In this document: positions 28,799 to 37,243 of the stretch, one piece after another | How positions within the stretch are numbered: position 1 is the stretch's first letter | Layout of the letters: every line of letters begins with the position of its first letter | NCBI RefSeq assembly: GCF_008107625.1 | Contig: NZ_SDKK01000003.1 | Coordinates: forward strand, 154,889 to 193,792 | Length of the DNA stretch: 38,904 nucleotides | Direction: 5' to 3' | Source of the DNA: Zoogloea oleivorans | GTDB lineage: Bacteria; Pseudomonadota; Gammaproteobacteria; Burkholderiales; Rhodocyclaceae | Made by a program: the position numbers and the translations under genes | Notes under the pieces: generated by a model | Told to the model about the DNA's origin: nothing | The model's input: the letters and a program-made list of their open reading frames with translations, nothing else | Database searches by the model: none

Positions 28799-30256
28799 AT
28801 GAGCAAGAATCCTGCACCCAATCCCCTGAAGCTCGCCAGCAAGCTGCTCCTGAAGCCCTACGACCTGGATTTCGAGGATCTGGACAAGGTCTTCGGCAAG
28901 CTCTTCCGCCACAAGCTCGACTACGCCGACCTGTACTTCCAGTACCACCGCTCCGAGGCCTGGAGCCTCGAAGAAGGCATCGTCAAGTCGGGCAGCTTCA
29001 ACATCGAGCAGGGCGTCGGCGTGCGCGCCATCACCGGCGAGAAGACCGCCTTCGCCTACTCCGACGACATCAGCCTGAAGGCCCTCAAGGACGCCGCCGA
29101 CGCGACCCGTGCGATTGCCGACAGCGGGCGCCGCAAGGCCCACAAGATCGAGGCCGTCAAGAAGCCGCCGCTGGCCCTGTACCGGGGTGACAACCCGCAC
29201 GATTCGCTGGACGACGTCACCAAGGTCAAGCTCCTCGAACGCCTCGAAGCCATGGCCCGCGCCGAAGACCCGCGCGTCAAGGAAGTCATGGCCAGCCTCG
29301 TCGGCACCTGGGAAGTCATCATGGTGGCGCGCAGCGACGGCCACCTGGCGGCCGACGTGCGGCCGCTGGTGCGCGTCTCGGTGTCGGTGATCATGGAAGA
29401 GAACGGCCACCGGGAGCAGGGCTCCAGCGGGGGGGGCGGGCGTTACGACTACGGCTACTTCACCGACGAAGTGCTCACCGGCTTTGCCAAGGCGGCGGTG
29501 CATCAGGCGCGCGTCAACCTGCACGCCAGCCCGGCGCCGGCCGGCAGCATGACGGTGGTGCTCGGCAACGGCTGGCCCGGCATCCTGCTGCACGAAGCCA
29601 TCGGCCACGGCCTTGAAGGCGACTTCAACCGCAAGGAAAGCTCGGCCTTCTGCGGCCGCATCGGCCAGCAGGTGGCCGCCAAGGGCGTTACCGTGGTGGA
29701 CGACGGCACGCTGCCGGATCGCCGCGGCTCGCTGACCATCGACGACGAAGGCAACCCCACCCAGCGCACCGTGCTGATCGAGGACGGCATCCTCGTCGGC
29801 TACATGCAGGACACGCTGAATGCCCGCCTGATGGGCGTCAAGCCCACCGGCAACGGCCGTCGCGAATCCTTCGCCCACCTGCCGCTGCCGCGCATGACCA
29901 ACACCATCATGCTGGCCGGCCAGCACGAACCCGCCGAAATCATCGCCTCGGTGAAGAATGGCCTGTACGCCGCCAACTTCGGTGGCGGCCAGGTGGACAT
30001 CACCTCCGGCAAGTTCGTGTTCTCGACCTCTGAGTGCTACCTGATCGAAGACGGCAAGGTGACCCGCCCGGTGAAGGGTGCCACCCTGATCGGCAACGGC
30101 CCCGACTGCCTGACCCGCGTGTCGATGATCGGCAACGATCTGGCCCTCGACCCGGGTGTCGGCACCTGCGGCAAGGACGGCCAGAGCGTGCCGGTTGGCG
30201 TCGGTCAGCCCACCCTGCGCATCGACGGCCTGACCGTCGGCGGAACGGGAGGCTGA
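28799..30256 (+). CDS. tldD: Metalloprotease TldD
   Basis: A 485-residue cytosolic protease subunit. TldD pairs with TldE (PmbA) to degrade unfolded peptides, mature microcin B17 and cleave the CcdA antitoxin. The metal motif is [11 protein letters not shown] (H265, E266, H270), preceded by the glycine-rich GWPGILL. Other conserved parts are [49 protein letters not shown] and [27 protein letters not shown]. The ATG at 28799 follows AGAGA. The partner gene pmbA is not in the window, as is common. Confidence 0.97.
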   Translation: MSKNPAPNPLKLASKLLLKPYDLDFEDLDKVFGKLFRHKLDYADLYFQYHRSEAWSLEEGIVKSGSFNIEQGVGVRAITGEKTAFAYSDDISLKALKDAADATRAIADSGRRKAHKIEAVKKPPLALYRGDNPHDSLDDVTKVKLLERLEAMARAEDPRVKEVMASLVGTWEVIMVARSDGHLAADVRPLVRVSVSVIMEENGHREQGSSGGGGRYDYGYFTDEVLTGFAKAAVHQARVNLHASPAPAGSMTVVLGNGWPGILLHEAIGHGLEGDFNRKESSAFCGRIGQQVAAKGVTVVDDGTLPDRRGSLTIDDEGNPTQRTVLIEDGILVGYMQDTLNARLMGVKPTGNGRRESFAHLPLPRMTNTIMLAGQHEPAEIIASVKNGLYAANFGGGQVDITSGKFVFSTSECYLIEDGKVTRPVKGATLIGNGPDCLTRVSMIGNDLALDPGVGTCGKDGQSVPVGVGQPTLRIDGLTVGGTGG

Positions 30257-30259
30257 GCC

Positions 30260-31060
30260 ATGGATCGCCGCACCTTCCTCAGCCTTGCCGGCGTGTGTTG
30301 TCTGCCGGCCACGCACCTGTGGGCGGCGCCCGCCGCCGCAGGCCTGTCCCTGCCGTCGGCCATCAACAAGGCCGGGCGTCAGCGCATGCTTTCCCTGCGC
30401 ATGGCCAAGGCCTGGCTGATGCTGGTGCTGGGCGTGCTGCCCGACAAGGCCAAGCCCCTGCTGACCCAGTCGATCAGCCTGTTCGAACAGCAACTCGGCG
30501 AACTCAAGTCCTTTGCCCCCAGCGATGAGGTGCGGGCGGCCTTCCAGCAACTGGAGCAGGAATGGTCCCGCTTCCGGCCGCTGCTGGCCGACTTGCGCAG
30601 CGACCCCAAGGCCGTGTGGACCGTCAGCGAGGCAGCGTTGACGGCCGCCCAGAAGCTCACCCAGGCTTACGAGAAGGCGGCCGGTACGGCGCTGGGCCGT
30701 CTGGTGAATGTTTCCGGGCGTCAGCGCATGTTGTCCCAGCGCATGGCCAAGGCCTATTTCTTCCGCCAGATGGGCGTCAATGTCACGCAGGCCGGCGAGA
30801 TGCTCGATGCCGCGGTGAAGGAGTTCGCCAAGGCCCACGAAGAACTCAAGGTCGCCCCCCAGAACTCCGCCCACATCAAGGAAGAGCTGGCCCTGGTCGA
30901 GCAGCAGTGGTTCTTCTTCCAGAACGCCCTGGGGATGCGCGATGCCGGCGAGCAGAAGCGTGCCGCCACCAACGTGGCCACCACCAGCGAACGCATTCTT
31001 GAACAGATGAACGAAGTGGTCGGCCTCTACGAGAAATCGGCGCGGGATGTCGAATACTGA
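30260..31060 (+). CDS. Exported protein with two PilJ/NarX-like sensor boxes
   Basis: A 266-residue protein with a twin-arginine style signal (DRRTFLSLAGVCCLPATHLWA, cleavage near AAPA at about 22-26). The mature part is helical and carries two copies of a motif: residues 38-50 (AGRQRMLSLRMAK) and 152-164 (SGRQRMLSQRMAK). The motif resembles the type IV pili methyl-accepting/PilJ N-terminal domain and the P-box of NarX and NarQ, which bind nitrate or nitrite. No membrane anchor, HAMP or output domain follows, so it is probably a free periplasmic protein. The start lies 3 nt after tldD, with GGGAGG upstream. The ligand is unknown; the relation to nitrate is inference from motif alone. Confidence 0.82.
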   Translation: MDRRTFLSLAGVCCLPATHLWAAPAAAGLSLPSAINKAGRQRMLSLRMAKAWLMLVLGVLPDKAKPLLTQSISLFEQQLGELKSFAPSDEVRAAFQQLEQEWSRFRPLLADLRSDPKAVWTVSEAALTAAQKLTQAYEKAAGTALGRLVNVSGRQRMLSQRMAKAYFFRQMGVNVTQAGEMLDAAVKEFAKAHEELKVAPQNSAHIKEELALVEQQWFFFQNALGMRDAGEQKRAATNVATTSERILEQMNEVVGLYEKSARDVEY

Positions 31061-31079
31061 TCGGGCGGGGACGCTCTTC

Positions 31080-31619
31080 GTGAGCCGTCGTTTCTGGCTG
31101 TTTCCGGTGCTGGGCGCGGGCGCGCTGCTGATGGCCGCCTGTGCCACGCCGGTTTCCTCGCCGCAGGCCATCCAGCGCCTCGACCCCGCCGACCTGGCCC
31201 GCATCGACGCCGCCCGACCCGGGCGTCCGTTGAGCCTTGACGAGATCGTGCAGCAATCGCGCTTTGTGCCGCCGCCGATTCTCATCGAAACCCTGCGCAG
31301 CACCGGCACCCACCATGCCCTGACGCCCTCCCAGGCCATTCGCCTGCGTCAGCAAGGTGTTGCGCCGGAAGTGCTGGATGCGCTTGCCGACGCCCACCAG
31401 CGCTGGGTGCAGGATCAGGCCACCGCCGAGAAGGTGCGCCGCGACACCGAACAGGCCGCCGCCCTCGACAGGGCGCGCGCCGAAGTCGAACGTGCCCGTC
31501 GCGCCGCCTATCCGCCGGTTTATGCACCCTATGGCGATCCCTTCTACGGCTACCCCTTCGGCTACCCCGGCCGCCCCCGCTTCGGCGGCATCGGCTGGGG
31601 CATCCAGATCCGCCGCTAA
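31080..31619 (+). CDS. Putative lipoprotein of unknown function
   Basis: A 179-residue protein starting at a GTG (31080) with GGGGA about eight bases before it, giving MSRRFWLFPVLGAGALLMAAC. The LLMAAC stretch is a lipobox, so the mature protein would be anchored by lipid at that cysteine. The mature part has a predicted helical region (TPSQAIRLRQQGVAPEVLDALADAHQRW), a charged alpha-helix rich in Ala/Glu/Arg, and a Tyr/Pro/Gly-rich tail (PVYAPYGDPFYGYPFGYP). An in-frame ATG at 31047 inside the preceding gene would give a longer start without a better signal. No family is recognised. It lies 19 nt after the PilJ-box gene. Confidence 0.8.
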   Translation: MSRRFWLFPVLGAGALLMAACATPVSSPQAIQRLDPADLARIDAARPGRPLSLDEIVQQSRFVPPPILIETLRSTGTHHALTPSQAIRLRQQGVAPEVLDALADAHQRWVQDQATAEKVRRDTEQAAALDRARAEVERARRAAYPPVYAPYGDPFYGYPFGYPGRPRFGGIGWGIQIRR

Positions 31620-31633
31620 CCCCCCCACCAGCC

Positions 31634-31793
31634 CCCTGTGGGTCGGACTTCAGTCCGACAACGCCCCACCACAAGCCCCTGTGGGTCGGACTTCAGTCCG
31701 ACAACGCCCCACCACCAGCCCTTGTGGGTCGGACTTCAGTCCGACAACGCGCGTTCCGCCCGCTGAGTCGGACTGAAGTCCGACCCACAGGGG
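31634..31793. repeat. Cluster of four REP-like palindromes (three direct, one inverted)
   Basis: Three direct copies of a unit with core GTCGGACTTCAGTCCGAC end at 31660, 31703 and 31746, an exact 43-bp period. A fourth, inverted copy spans about 31767-31793. Each core is a hairpin, and the inverted copy can pair with any of the direct ones. The copies differ from the 21102 element mainly in CTGTGGG versus CTGTAGG next to the core. They lie between the lipoprotein gene and the kinase gene. Confidence 0.92.
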
Positions 31794-31822
31794 GGCGTTG
31801 ACGATTCAGCCCCTGCCGCAGT

Positions 31823-31852
31823 TTGAATCGGCTTTCTTTACGCCATTTTTAT
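31823..31852 (+). promoter_or_regulatory. Candidate promoter of the kinase-kdpE-kup cluster
   Basis: TTGAAT (31823-31828) and TTTTAT (31847-31852) are 18 bases apart, downstream of the REP cluster. A transcript from here would start near 31859, just before the ATG at 31876 and downstream of an alternative TTG start at 31798. The match is modest. Confidence 0.35.
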
Positions 31853-31875
31853 GTGGGCAGTGCAACACTCTGCGC

Positions 31876-33417
31876 ATGCCTGCCCTGATTCCGTTTGCTG
31901 CCCGTGAGCCGATCTCCGAAGGTCGCCGTTACGCCCTGGCGTTGCTGGCCTGCGTGGCGGCACTGGCGGTGGCGCTGCCGCTGCGCGAGGTGCTCGACCT
32001 GGCCAACACGGTGATGCTCTTCCTGCTGGCCGTGGTGCTGGTGGCCAGCCGGCTCGGCCGCGGGCCGGCGGTGATCGCCTCGCTGGGCAGCGTGGCCCTG
32101 TTCGACTTCTTCTTCGTGCCGCCGCGCTTCTCGTTTGAAGTGAGCCATGGCCAGTATCTGGTGACCTTCGCCGTGATGCTGGCGGTGTCCCTGATCGTTG
32201 GCCAGCTGACCGCCGGCCTGCGCAGCCAGGCGCGTGACGCCGAGCGCCGGGAGCAAGCCACGCGGGCCTTGTATGACCTGGCCAAAGTGCTGGCGGGGGC
32301 GATGTCGCCGGCTCAGGTCGAACTGGCGGTGCGGGCGTTCATGGCCACCCATCTGGGCGCCCGCCTGTGGCTGCTGCTGCCGGCGCCGGACGACACCCTG
32401 ACACCGGTGACACTGGCTGCCGGGCCGCTTGCCGCGCTGGATCTGCAAATGGCCCGCATGGCTGTCGACGGCGGGCTGGCCGTTGAATCCGGCGCCACCG
32501 ACGCGCCCGGCTTTCGCCGCCACTTTCTGCCCCTGAGCGGATCGACCCGGGGACGAAGTGTGCTGGTGGCGTCGATGCCGGACAGTGCCAGCGGCGATCT
32601 GCCCTTGCTGGAGGCCCTGGCCTCGCTGGTCGCCACGGCGGTCGAACGCCTGTATTTCGTGGATGCAGCCCAGTCGGCGCAGCTTGAAGCCGAATCGGAA
32701 CGCCTGCGCAGCGCCATCCTGTCTGCCCTCTCCCATGATGTGCGCACCCCGCTGACGGCCCTTTACGGGCTGGCGGATTCCCTTGTGCTGACCCGTCCGC
32801 CGCTGCCCGCCGACGCGCAGGAGACGGCCGAGGCCATCCGTGACCAGGCCCTGCGCATGAACGGCATGGTCGGCAATCTCCTCGACATGGCCCGCCTGCA
32901 GGCCGGGCGGGTGAGCCTGCGCAAGGAATGGCAGCCCCTCGAAGAAGTGGTCGGGGCCAGCCTGCAACTGCTCGGCCGCGCCATGGACGGGCATCCGGTG
33001 CAGGTCAGCGGGCTGGGCGAGTTGCCGCTGGTTCACTTTGACGCGGTTTTGCTGGAGCGGGTCTTCTGCAACCTCTTCGAGAACGCCGCCAAGTACGCCC
33101 CGCCGGATACGCCGATTCTGCTGGCCGCGCAGGCGGGCAGCGAGTTTGTCGACGTGCAGGTGACGAGCGGCGGGCCCGGCTTTCCAGCGGACAGCCTGAG
33201 CCGGGTGTTCGATCTGTTCGAGCGTGGTGCGGTCGAGGCCCCCGTGGTGGGCATGGGCGTGGGGCTGGCGATCTGCCGGAGCATCATCGAGGCCCACGGT
33301 GGCACCATCCGCGCCTTCAATCCGCCCGGCGGCGGGGGCAGCGTGGCCTTCACGCTGCCCCTCGGAACACCGCCGGCCATCGAGCCCGAACCCCCTGAGC
33401 CGGAGGGTGGCCCATGA
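31876..33417 (+). CDS. KdpD-like sensor histidine kinase lacking the N-terminal KdpD/USP domains
   Basis: A 513-residue membrane kinase equal to the C-terminal half of KdpD. It starts with a DUF4118 four-helix membrane unit (RYALALLACVAALAVALPL ... SVALFDFFFVPPRFSFEV), then a GAF-like region (about 140-270), a HisKA domain with the phosphoacceptor H287 in LSALSHDVRTPLTALYGLADS, and a HATPase domain with N-box FCNLFENAAKYAPP and G2 box GMGVGLAICRSIIEAHGG. The G1 box reads VTSGGPGFP: the usual Asp of DxGxG is Ser431. The ~400-residue N-terminal sensor and USP domains of classic KdpD are absent. The gene overlaps kdpE by 4 nt and kup follows, so the pair probably senses potassium or osmotic state and controls kup. 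The start at 31876 lacks a clear ribosome binding site. Confidence 0.9.
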   Translation: MPALIPFAAREPISEGRRYALALLACVAALAVALPLREVLDLANTVMLFLLAVVLVASRLGRGPAVIASLGSVALFDFFFVPPRFSFEVSHGQYLVTFAVMLAVSLIVGQLTAGLRSQARDAERREQATRALYDLAKVLAGAMSPAQVELAVRAFMATHLGARLWLLLPAPDDTLTPVTLAAGPLAALDLQMARMAVDGGLAVESGATDAPGFRRHFLPLSGSTRGRSVLVASMPDSASGDLPLLEALASLVATAVERLYFVDAAQSAQLEAESERLRSAILSALSHDVRTPLTALYGLADSLVLTRPPLPADAQETAEAIRDQALRMNGMVGNLLDMARLQAGRVSLRKEWQPLEEVVGASLQLLGRAMDGHPVQVSGLGELPLVHFDAVLLERVFCNLFENAAKYAPPDTPILLAAQAGSEFVDVQVTSGGPGFPADSLSRVFDLFERGAVEAPVVGMGVGLAICRSIIEAHGGTIRAFNPPGGGGSVAFTLPLGTPPAIEPEPPEPEGGP

Positions 33418-34097
33418 CGGCCCCACAGATTCTCGTTGTCGAGGACGAACGCCAGATCCGGCGCTTTGTGCGCACTGCGCTCGAAGGCGAGGGCTGCCGT
33501 GTGGCCGAAGCCGAAACCCGCGGCCAGGCATTGATCGACGCGGGCAACTGCCAGCCCGACCTGGTGATTCTCGACCTGGGCCTGCCGGACGGCGACGGGA
33601 CGCAGTTCATCCGTGACTTTCGGGTCTGGTCCACGGCGCCGGTGCTGGTGCTGTCGGCCCGTTCCACCGAGCACGACAAGATCGGCGTGCTCGATGCGGG
33701 CGCCGACGACTACCTCACCAAACCCTTCTCGGTGGGCGAACTGCTGGCCCGCGTGCGGGCCCTGCTGCGCCGCCGCGTCAAGCCCGACGGCGAGGCGGCA
33801 CAACTGCGCTTTGGCGACGTGGACGTGGATTTCTCGCGCCGTCAGGTGAGCCGCCGTGGCGAGCCGGTCAAGCTCACACCCATTGAATACCGCCTGCTGG
33901 GCGTGCTGATCGCCAACGCCGGCAAGGTCATGACCCATCGCCAGCTATTGCGCGAAGTGTGGGGCCCGGCCTACAGCGACAGTAGTCATTACCTGCGCAT
34001 CTACGTCGGCCATTTGCGCCACAAGCTCGAGGACGACCCGGCGCAGCCGCGCCACTTCCTCACCGAAACCGGCGTCGGCTACCGCTTCCAGATCTGA
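33414..34097 (+). CDS. kdpE: KdpE-like response regulator
   Basis: A 227-residue OmpR-class regulator. The receiver domain has the acidic pair in VVEDERQ, the phosphoacceptor D54 in LVILDLGLPDGDG, the Ser in VLSARSTEHDKI and the Lys in YLTKPFSVGELLARV. The DNA-binding domain (about 130-225) ends in HYLRIYVGHLRHKLEDDPAQPRHFLTETGVGYRF, the typical winged helix of KdpE. Its ATGA overlap with the kinase gene shows translational coupling. The kdpFABC ATPase genes that KdpE normally controls are not here; kup starts 27 nt downstream. Confidence 0.95.
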   Translation: MTAPQILVVEDERQIRRFVRTALEGEGCRVAEAETRGQALIDAGNCQPDLVILDLGLPDGDGTQFIRDFRVWSTAPVLVLSARSTEHDKIGVLDAGADDYLTKPFSVGELLARVRALLRRRVKPDGEAAQLRFGDVDVDFSRRQVSRRGEPVKLTPIEYRLLGVLIANAGKVMTHRQLLREVWGPAYSDSSHYLRIYVGHLRHKLEDDPAQPRHFLTETGVGYRFQI

Positions 34098-34124
34098 ACG
34101 AGCGCAGTACTCACGGAGTTTTCC

Positions 34125-36002
34125 ATGCACCCGTCTGCAACAAACCACTCGAAGTCCGGCACCGCCGGTCTGGCCCTGGCGGCGCTCGGTGTCGTCTATG
34201 GCGACATCGGCACCAGTCCGCTGTATGCCTTCAAGGAAGCCTTCATCGGCTCCCACGGCCTTGATCCGACGGACATGAATGTGCTGGCCACCCTGTCGGC
34301 CTTCTTCTGGGCCGTGCTGGTAATCATCTCCCTCAAGTACGTGTGGGTGGTGCTGCGCTTCGACAACGAAGGGGAGGGCGGCGTGCTGGCGCTCACCGCC
34401 CTGGCCCACCGGGTATCGCGCAGCCCGCGCTGGGGCTTGCTGGCCATTGGCGGGGGCATCTTTGCCGCCGCCCTGTTCTACGGTGACGCGATCATCACCC
34501 CGGCCATCTCGGTGCTGTCGGCGGTGGAGGGCATCAGCGTCGCCACACCGCACCTTGAGCACTTTGTGGTGCCGGTGACGGTGGGCATTCTGGTGGCCCT
34601 GTTCATGATCCAGAAGCACGGCACCGGCTACGTAGGGCGTTTCTTCGGGCCGGTCACGGTGATCTGGTTCCTGACCCTGGCGGCCATGGGCGTCGCCAGC
34701 ATCATGCAGACACCGGAAGTGCTGCGCGCCATCGACCCGCGCTACGCCATCGACTTTGCCAGTGCCCGGCCCCATGCCACTTTCATCCTGCTGTCGGCGG
34801 TGTTCCTGGCGCTGACCGGGGGCGAGGCGCTGTATGCCGATATGGGCCACTTTGGCGCCAAGCCGGTGCGGCTGGCCTGGTACGGGCTGGTGTGGCCGGC
34901 GCTGATGCTCAACTACTTCGGCCAGGGGGCGCTGGTGATGCGTTCGCCGGTAGCCATTCAGAACCCGTTTTACCTGCTGGCCCCCGACTGGTTCCTGATA
35001 CCGCTGGTGGGCCTGGCCACGCTGGCCACGGTGATTGCCTCGCAAGCCACCATCACCGGCGCCTATTCCATGACCTTGCAGGCCACCCGCCTTGGCTACC
35101 TGCCACGCCTGCGCATCCTGCACACCTCCGACACCGAACGCGGGCAGATCTACATTCCCAGCGTCAACTGGCTGATGCTGGTGGCGGTGATCGTGCTGGT
35201 GCTGCAGTTCCGCTCGTCGGCGGCGCTGGCGGCGGCCTACGGCATCGCCGTGTCGGGCACCATGATCATCACCACGCTGCTCACCGTCTTCATCCTGCTG
35301 ATGAGCGAAGGACGCGTGCGCTATGGCCTGCTGGCGGCGCTGGCGGTGTTTGGCGTGCTGGAGGCGCTGTTCTTCAGCTCCAATCTCACCAAGCTCGGTG
35401 AAGGCGGCTGGATGCCGATGGCGCTGGGCGCCTTCATCTTCCTGATGCTCACCACCTGGAAGGAAGGCAGCCGCCTGCTGGCGCAGCAGCGCTGCCGCAT
35501 CGACGTACCGCTGGCCGGCTTCATCAAGGGCCCGCTGCCCGACGTGCCGCGGGTTTTTGGCACCGCGGTGTATCTCACCTCCGAGCCCTCGCTGGTGCCC
35601 AGTGCGCTGTTCCACAACCTCAAGCACTACAAGGTGATGCACGAGTGCACCGTCTTTTTGCATGTGGTGAATGAAGACATCCCGCACATCGACAACGCCG
35701 AGCGGGTCACCGTGACCCTGCTCGCCGACGGCATCTACAACGTGGATGCGCGCTTCGGCTTTCGCGAGGAACCGGACGTGCCCGCCGCCCTCGCGCTGGC
35801 GGCCAAGTACGGCCTCGAACTCGAACCGATGACCACCACTTACTTTGTTGCGCGCTCCAGCATCGTCGATGGCCCCGGCCAGATGCCCCGTTGGCGCTGC
35901 AACCTGTTCGGCTGGATGATGCGCCAGTCGGAAGGGGCCGCCACCTACTTCAAGCTGCCCGCCAACCAGGTGGTGGAGCTGGGCACGCAAGTCATGCTGT
36001 AG
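34125..36002 (+). CDS. kup: Potassium transporter Kup
   Basis: A 625-residue inner-membrane K+/H+ symporter (E. coli Kup has 622). The signature LGVVYGDIGTSPLYAFKEAF lies at the N-terminus, followed by about 12 helices, including GIFAAALFYGDAIITPAISVLSAVEGI and LALTGGEALYADMGHFG. The C-terminal ~175 residues are soluble, with DVPRVFGTAVYLTSEPSLVPSALFHNLKHYKVMHE as in the family. The start follows GGAG. It lies 27 nt after kdpE and probably belongs to the same transcript. Confidence 0.98.
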   Translation: MHPSATNHSKSGTAGLALAALGVVYGDIGTSPLYAFKEAFIGSHGLDPTDMNVLATLSAFFWAVLVIISLKYVWVVLRFDNEGEGGVLALTALAHRVSRSPRWGLLAIGGGIFAAALFYGDAIITPAISVLSAVEGISVATPHLEHFVVPVTVGILVALFMIQKHGTGYVGRFFGPVTVIWFLTLAAMGVASIMQTPEVLRAIDPRYAIDFASARPHATFILLSAVFLALTGGEALYADMGHFGAKPVRLAWYGLVWPALMLNYFGQGALVMRSPVAIQNPFYLLAPDWFLIPLVGLATLATVIASQATITGAYSMTLQATRLGYLPRLRILHTSDTERGQIYIPSVNWLMLVAVIVLVLQFRSSAALAAAYGIAVSGTMIITTLLTVFILLMSEGRVRYGLLAALAVFGVLEALFFSSNLTKLGEGGWMPMALGAFIFLMLTTWKEGSRLLAQQRCRIDVPLAGFIKGPLPDVPRVFGTAVYLTSEPSLVPSALFHNLKHYKVMHECTVFLHVVNEDIPHIDNAERVTVTLLADGIYNVDARFGFREEPDVPAALALAAKYGLELEPMTTTYFVARSSIVDGPGQMPRWRCNLFGWMMRQSEGAATYFKLPANQVVELGTQVML

Positions 36003-36076
36003 GCCGCGCATGGCTTCCTGACGTGTGCATGGGCTAGAATCATCGACTCACCATAAAGCAGCCGACAGGATTCACC

Positions 36077-37159
36077 ATGCACGCCTCCTCAAAAGTCCAT
36101 ATCGACGATGTCCGGATCAAGGAGATCAAGGAACTGGCCCCGCCGATCCACATGCTGCGGGAATTTCCCGCCACCCCCAAGGCGGCGGAAACGGCGTTCG
36201 AGGCGCGTGCTGGCATCCACCGCATCCTGTTTGGTGCCGACGACCGTCTGCTGGTGGTGATTGGACCCTGTTCCATCCACGATACAGCCGCGGCCATGGA
36301 ATATGCCCGCCGCCTCAAGGCCGAGGCCGACCGCCTCAAGAACGACCTGCTGGTGGTGATGCGCGTGTATTTCGAGAAGCCCCGCACCACGGTGGGCTGG
36401 AAGGGCCTCATCAACGACCCGCTGATGGACGGCAGCTTCCGCATCAACGAAGGCCTGCGCATCGCCCGCAAGCTGCTGTCGGACGTGAATGAACTCGGTC
36501 TGCCCGCCGGCACCGAATTCCTCGACATGATCACCCCGCAATACATCGCCGACCTGATCTCGTGGGGCGCCATTGGGGCCCGCACCACCGAAAGCCAGGT
36601 GCACCGCGAGCTGGCCTCCGGCCTGTCGAGCCCGGTGGGCTTCAAGAACGGCACCGACGGCAACATCCGCATCGCCGTCGACGCCATCAAGGCCGCCCAG
36701 TCGCCGCACCACTTTTTGTCGGTCACCAAGGCTGGGCACTCGGCCATTGTGAGCACCACCGGCAATGAAGACTGTCACCTCATCCTGCGCGGCGGCAAGG
36801 GCCCCAACTACGACGCGGCCAGCGTCGACGCCGCCAGCAAGGAACTGGCCGCCTCCGGCCTGCAGGGCAAGCTGATGATCGACTTCTCGCACGCCAACAG
36901 CAGCAAGCAGCACAAGCTGCAGGTCAATGTGGCCCACGACGTGGCTGGCCAGATGGCCAACGGCGAAGACCGCATCATTGGCGTGATGGTCGAATCCCAC
37001 CTCAAGGAAGGCCGTCAGGACTTGAAGCCCGGCGTTGAACTGGAATACGGCAAGAGCATCACCGACGCGTGCATCGGCTGGGAAGACAGCCTCACCGTGC
37101 TCGACGTGCTGGCCGAAGCCGTGCGTCAGCGCCGCGTCAAGCGGGCCGCCGGCGAGTAA
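36077..37159 (+). CDS. aroG: 3-deoxy-7-phosphoheptulonate (DAHP) synthase, class I
   Basis: A 360-residue enzyme joining phosphoenolpyruvate and erythrose 4-phosphate, the entry step of the shikimate pathway. It has the AroG/F/H architecture: an N-terminal extension (DVRIKEIKELAPPIHMLREFPATPKAAETAFEARAGIHRIL), then VIGPCSIHDTAAAMEYARRL, MRVYFEKPRTTVGWKGLINDP, GARTTESQVHRELASGLSSPVGFKNGTDG, ILRGGKGPNYDAASV, and MIDFSHANSSKQHKLQ. Residues in the N-terminal part set feedback by Phe, Tyr or Trp in relatives; which one applies here I cannot tell. It provides chorismate for the trpEGDC branch in this window. A TAGAAT at 36035-36040 may be its -10 element. Confidence 0.96.
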   Translation: MHASSKVHIDDVRIKEIKELAPPIHMLREFPATPKAAETAFEARAGIHRILFGADDRLLVVIGPCSIHDTAAAMEYARRLKAEADRLKNDLLVVMRVYFEKPRTTVGWKGLINDPLMDGSFRINEGLRIARKLLSDVNELGLPAGTEFLDMITPQYIADLISWGAIGARTTESQVHRELASGLSSPVGFKNGTDGNIRIAVDAIKAAQSPHHFLSVTKAGHSAIVSTTGNEDCHLILRGGKGPNYDAASVDAASKELAASGLQGKLMIDFSHANSSKQHKLQVNVAHDVAGQMANGEDRIIGVMVESHLKEGRQDLKPGVELEYGKSITDACIGWEDSLTVLDVLAEAVRQRRVKRAAGE

Positions 37160-37191
37160 GGCAACACGCCGCGCAACGCGGCACGACGTAA

Positions 37192-37223
37192 AAATGGGGA
37201 AGCTGACTGCAGCTTCCCCATTT
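37192..37223. terminator. Bidirectional intrinsic terminator between aroG and fpr
   Basis: A perfect 14-bp inverted repeat, 37192-37205 with 37210-37223, has a 4-nt loop (ACTG). The arms contain GGGGAAGCTG and CAGCTTCCCC and are bounded by A- and T-rich ends, so it works as a terminator in both directions between convergent genes. Confidence 0.92.
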
Positions 37224-37243
37224 GCATTTCAGGCGCTGCCCGC

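Noticed and set aside
28766-31339. An 857-codon minus-strand open frame antisense to tldD and the PilJ-box gene
   Set aside because: Same antisense effect; it spans several real genes and has no recognisable domain or start context.
31798-31875. A TTG start extending the KdpD-like kinase by 26 codons
   Set aside because: The TTG abuts the REP cluster, has no ribosome site, and the added residues do not look like the family; a promoter candidate lies downstream of it.
33945-36011. A 688-codon minus-strand open frame antisense to kup
   Set aside because: Gln/His/Arg-rich shadow of a well-conserved transporter gene.
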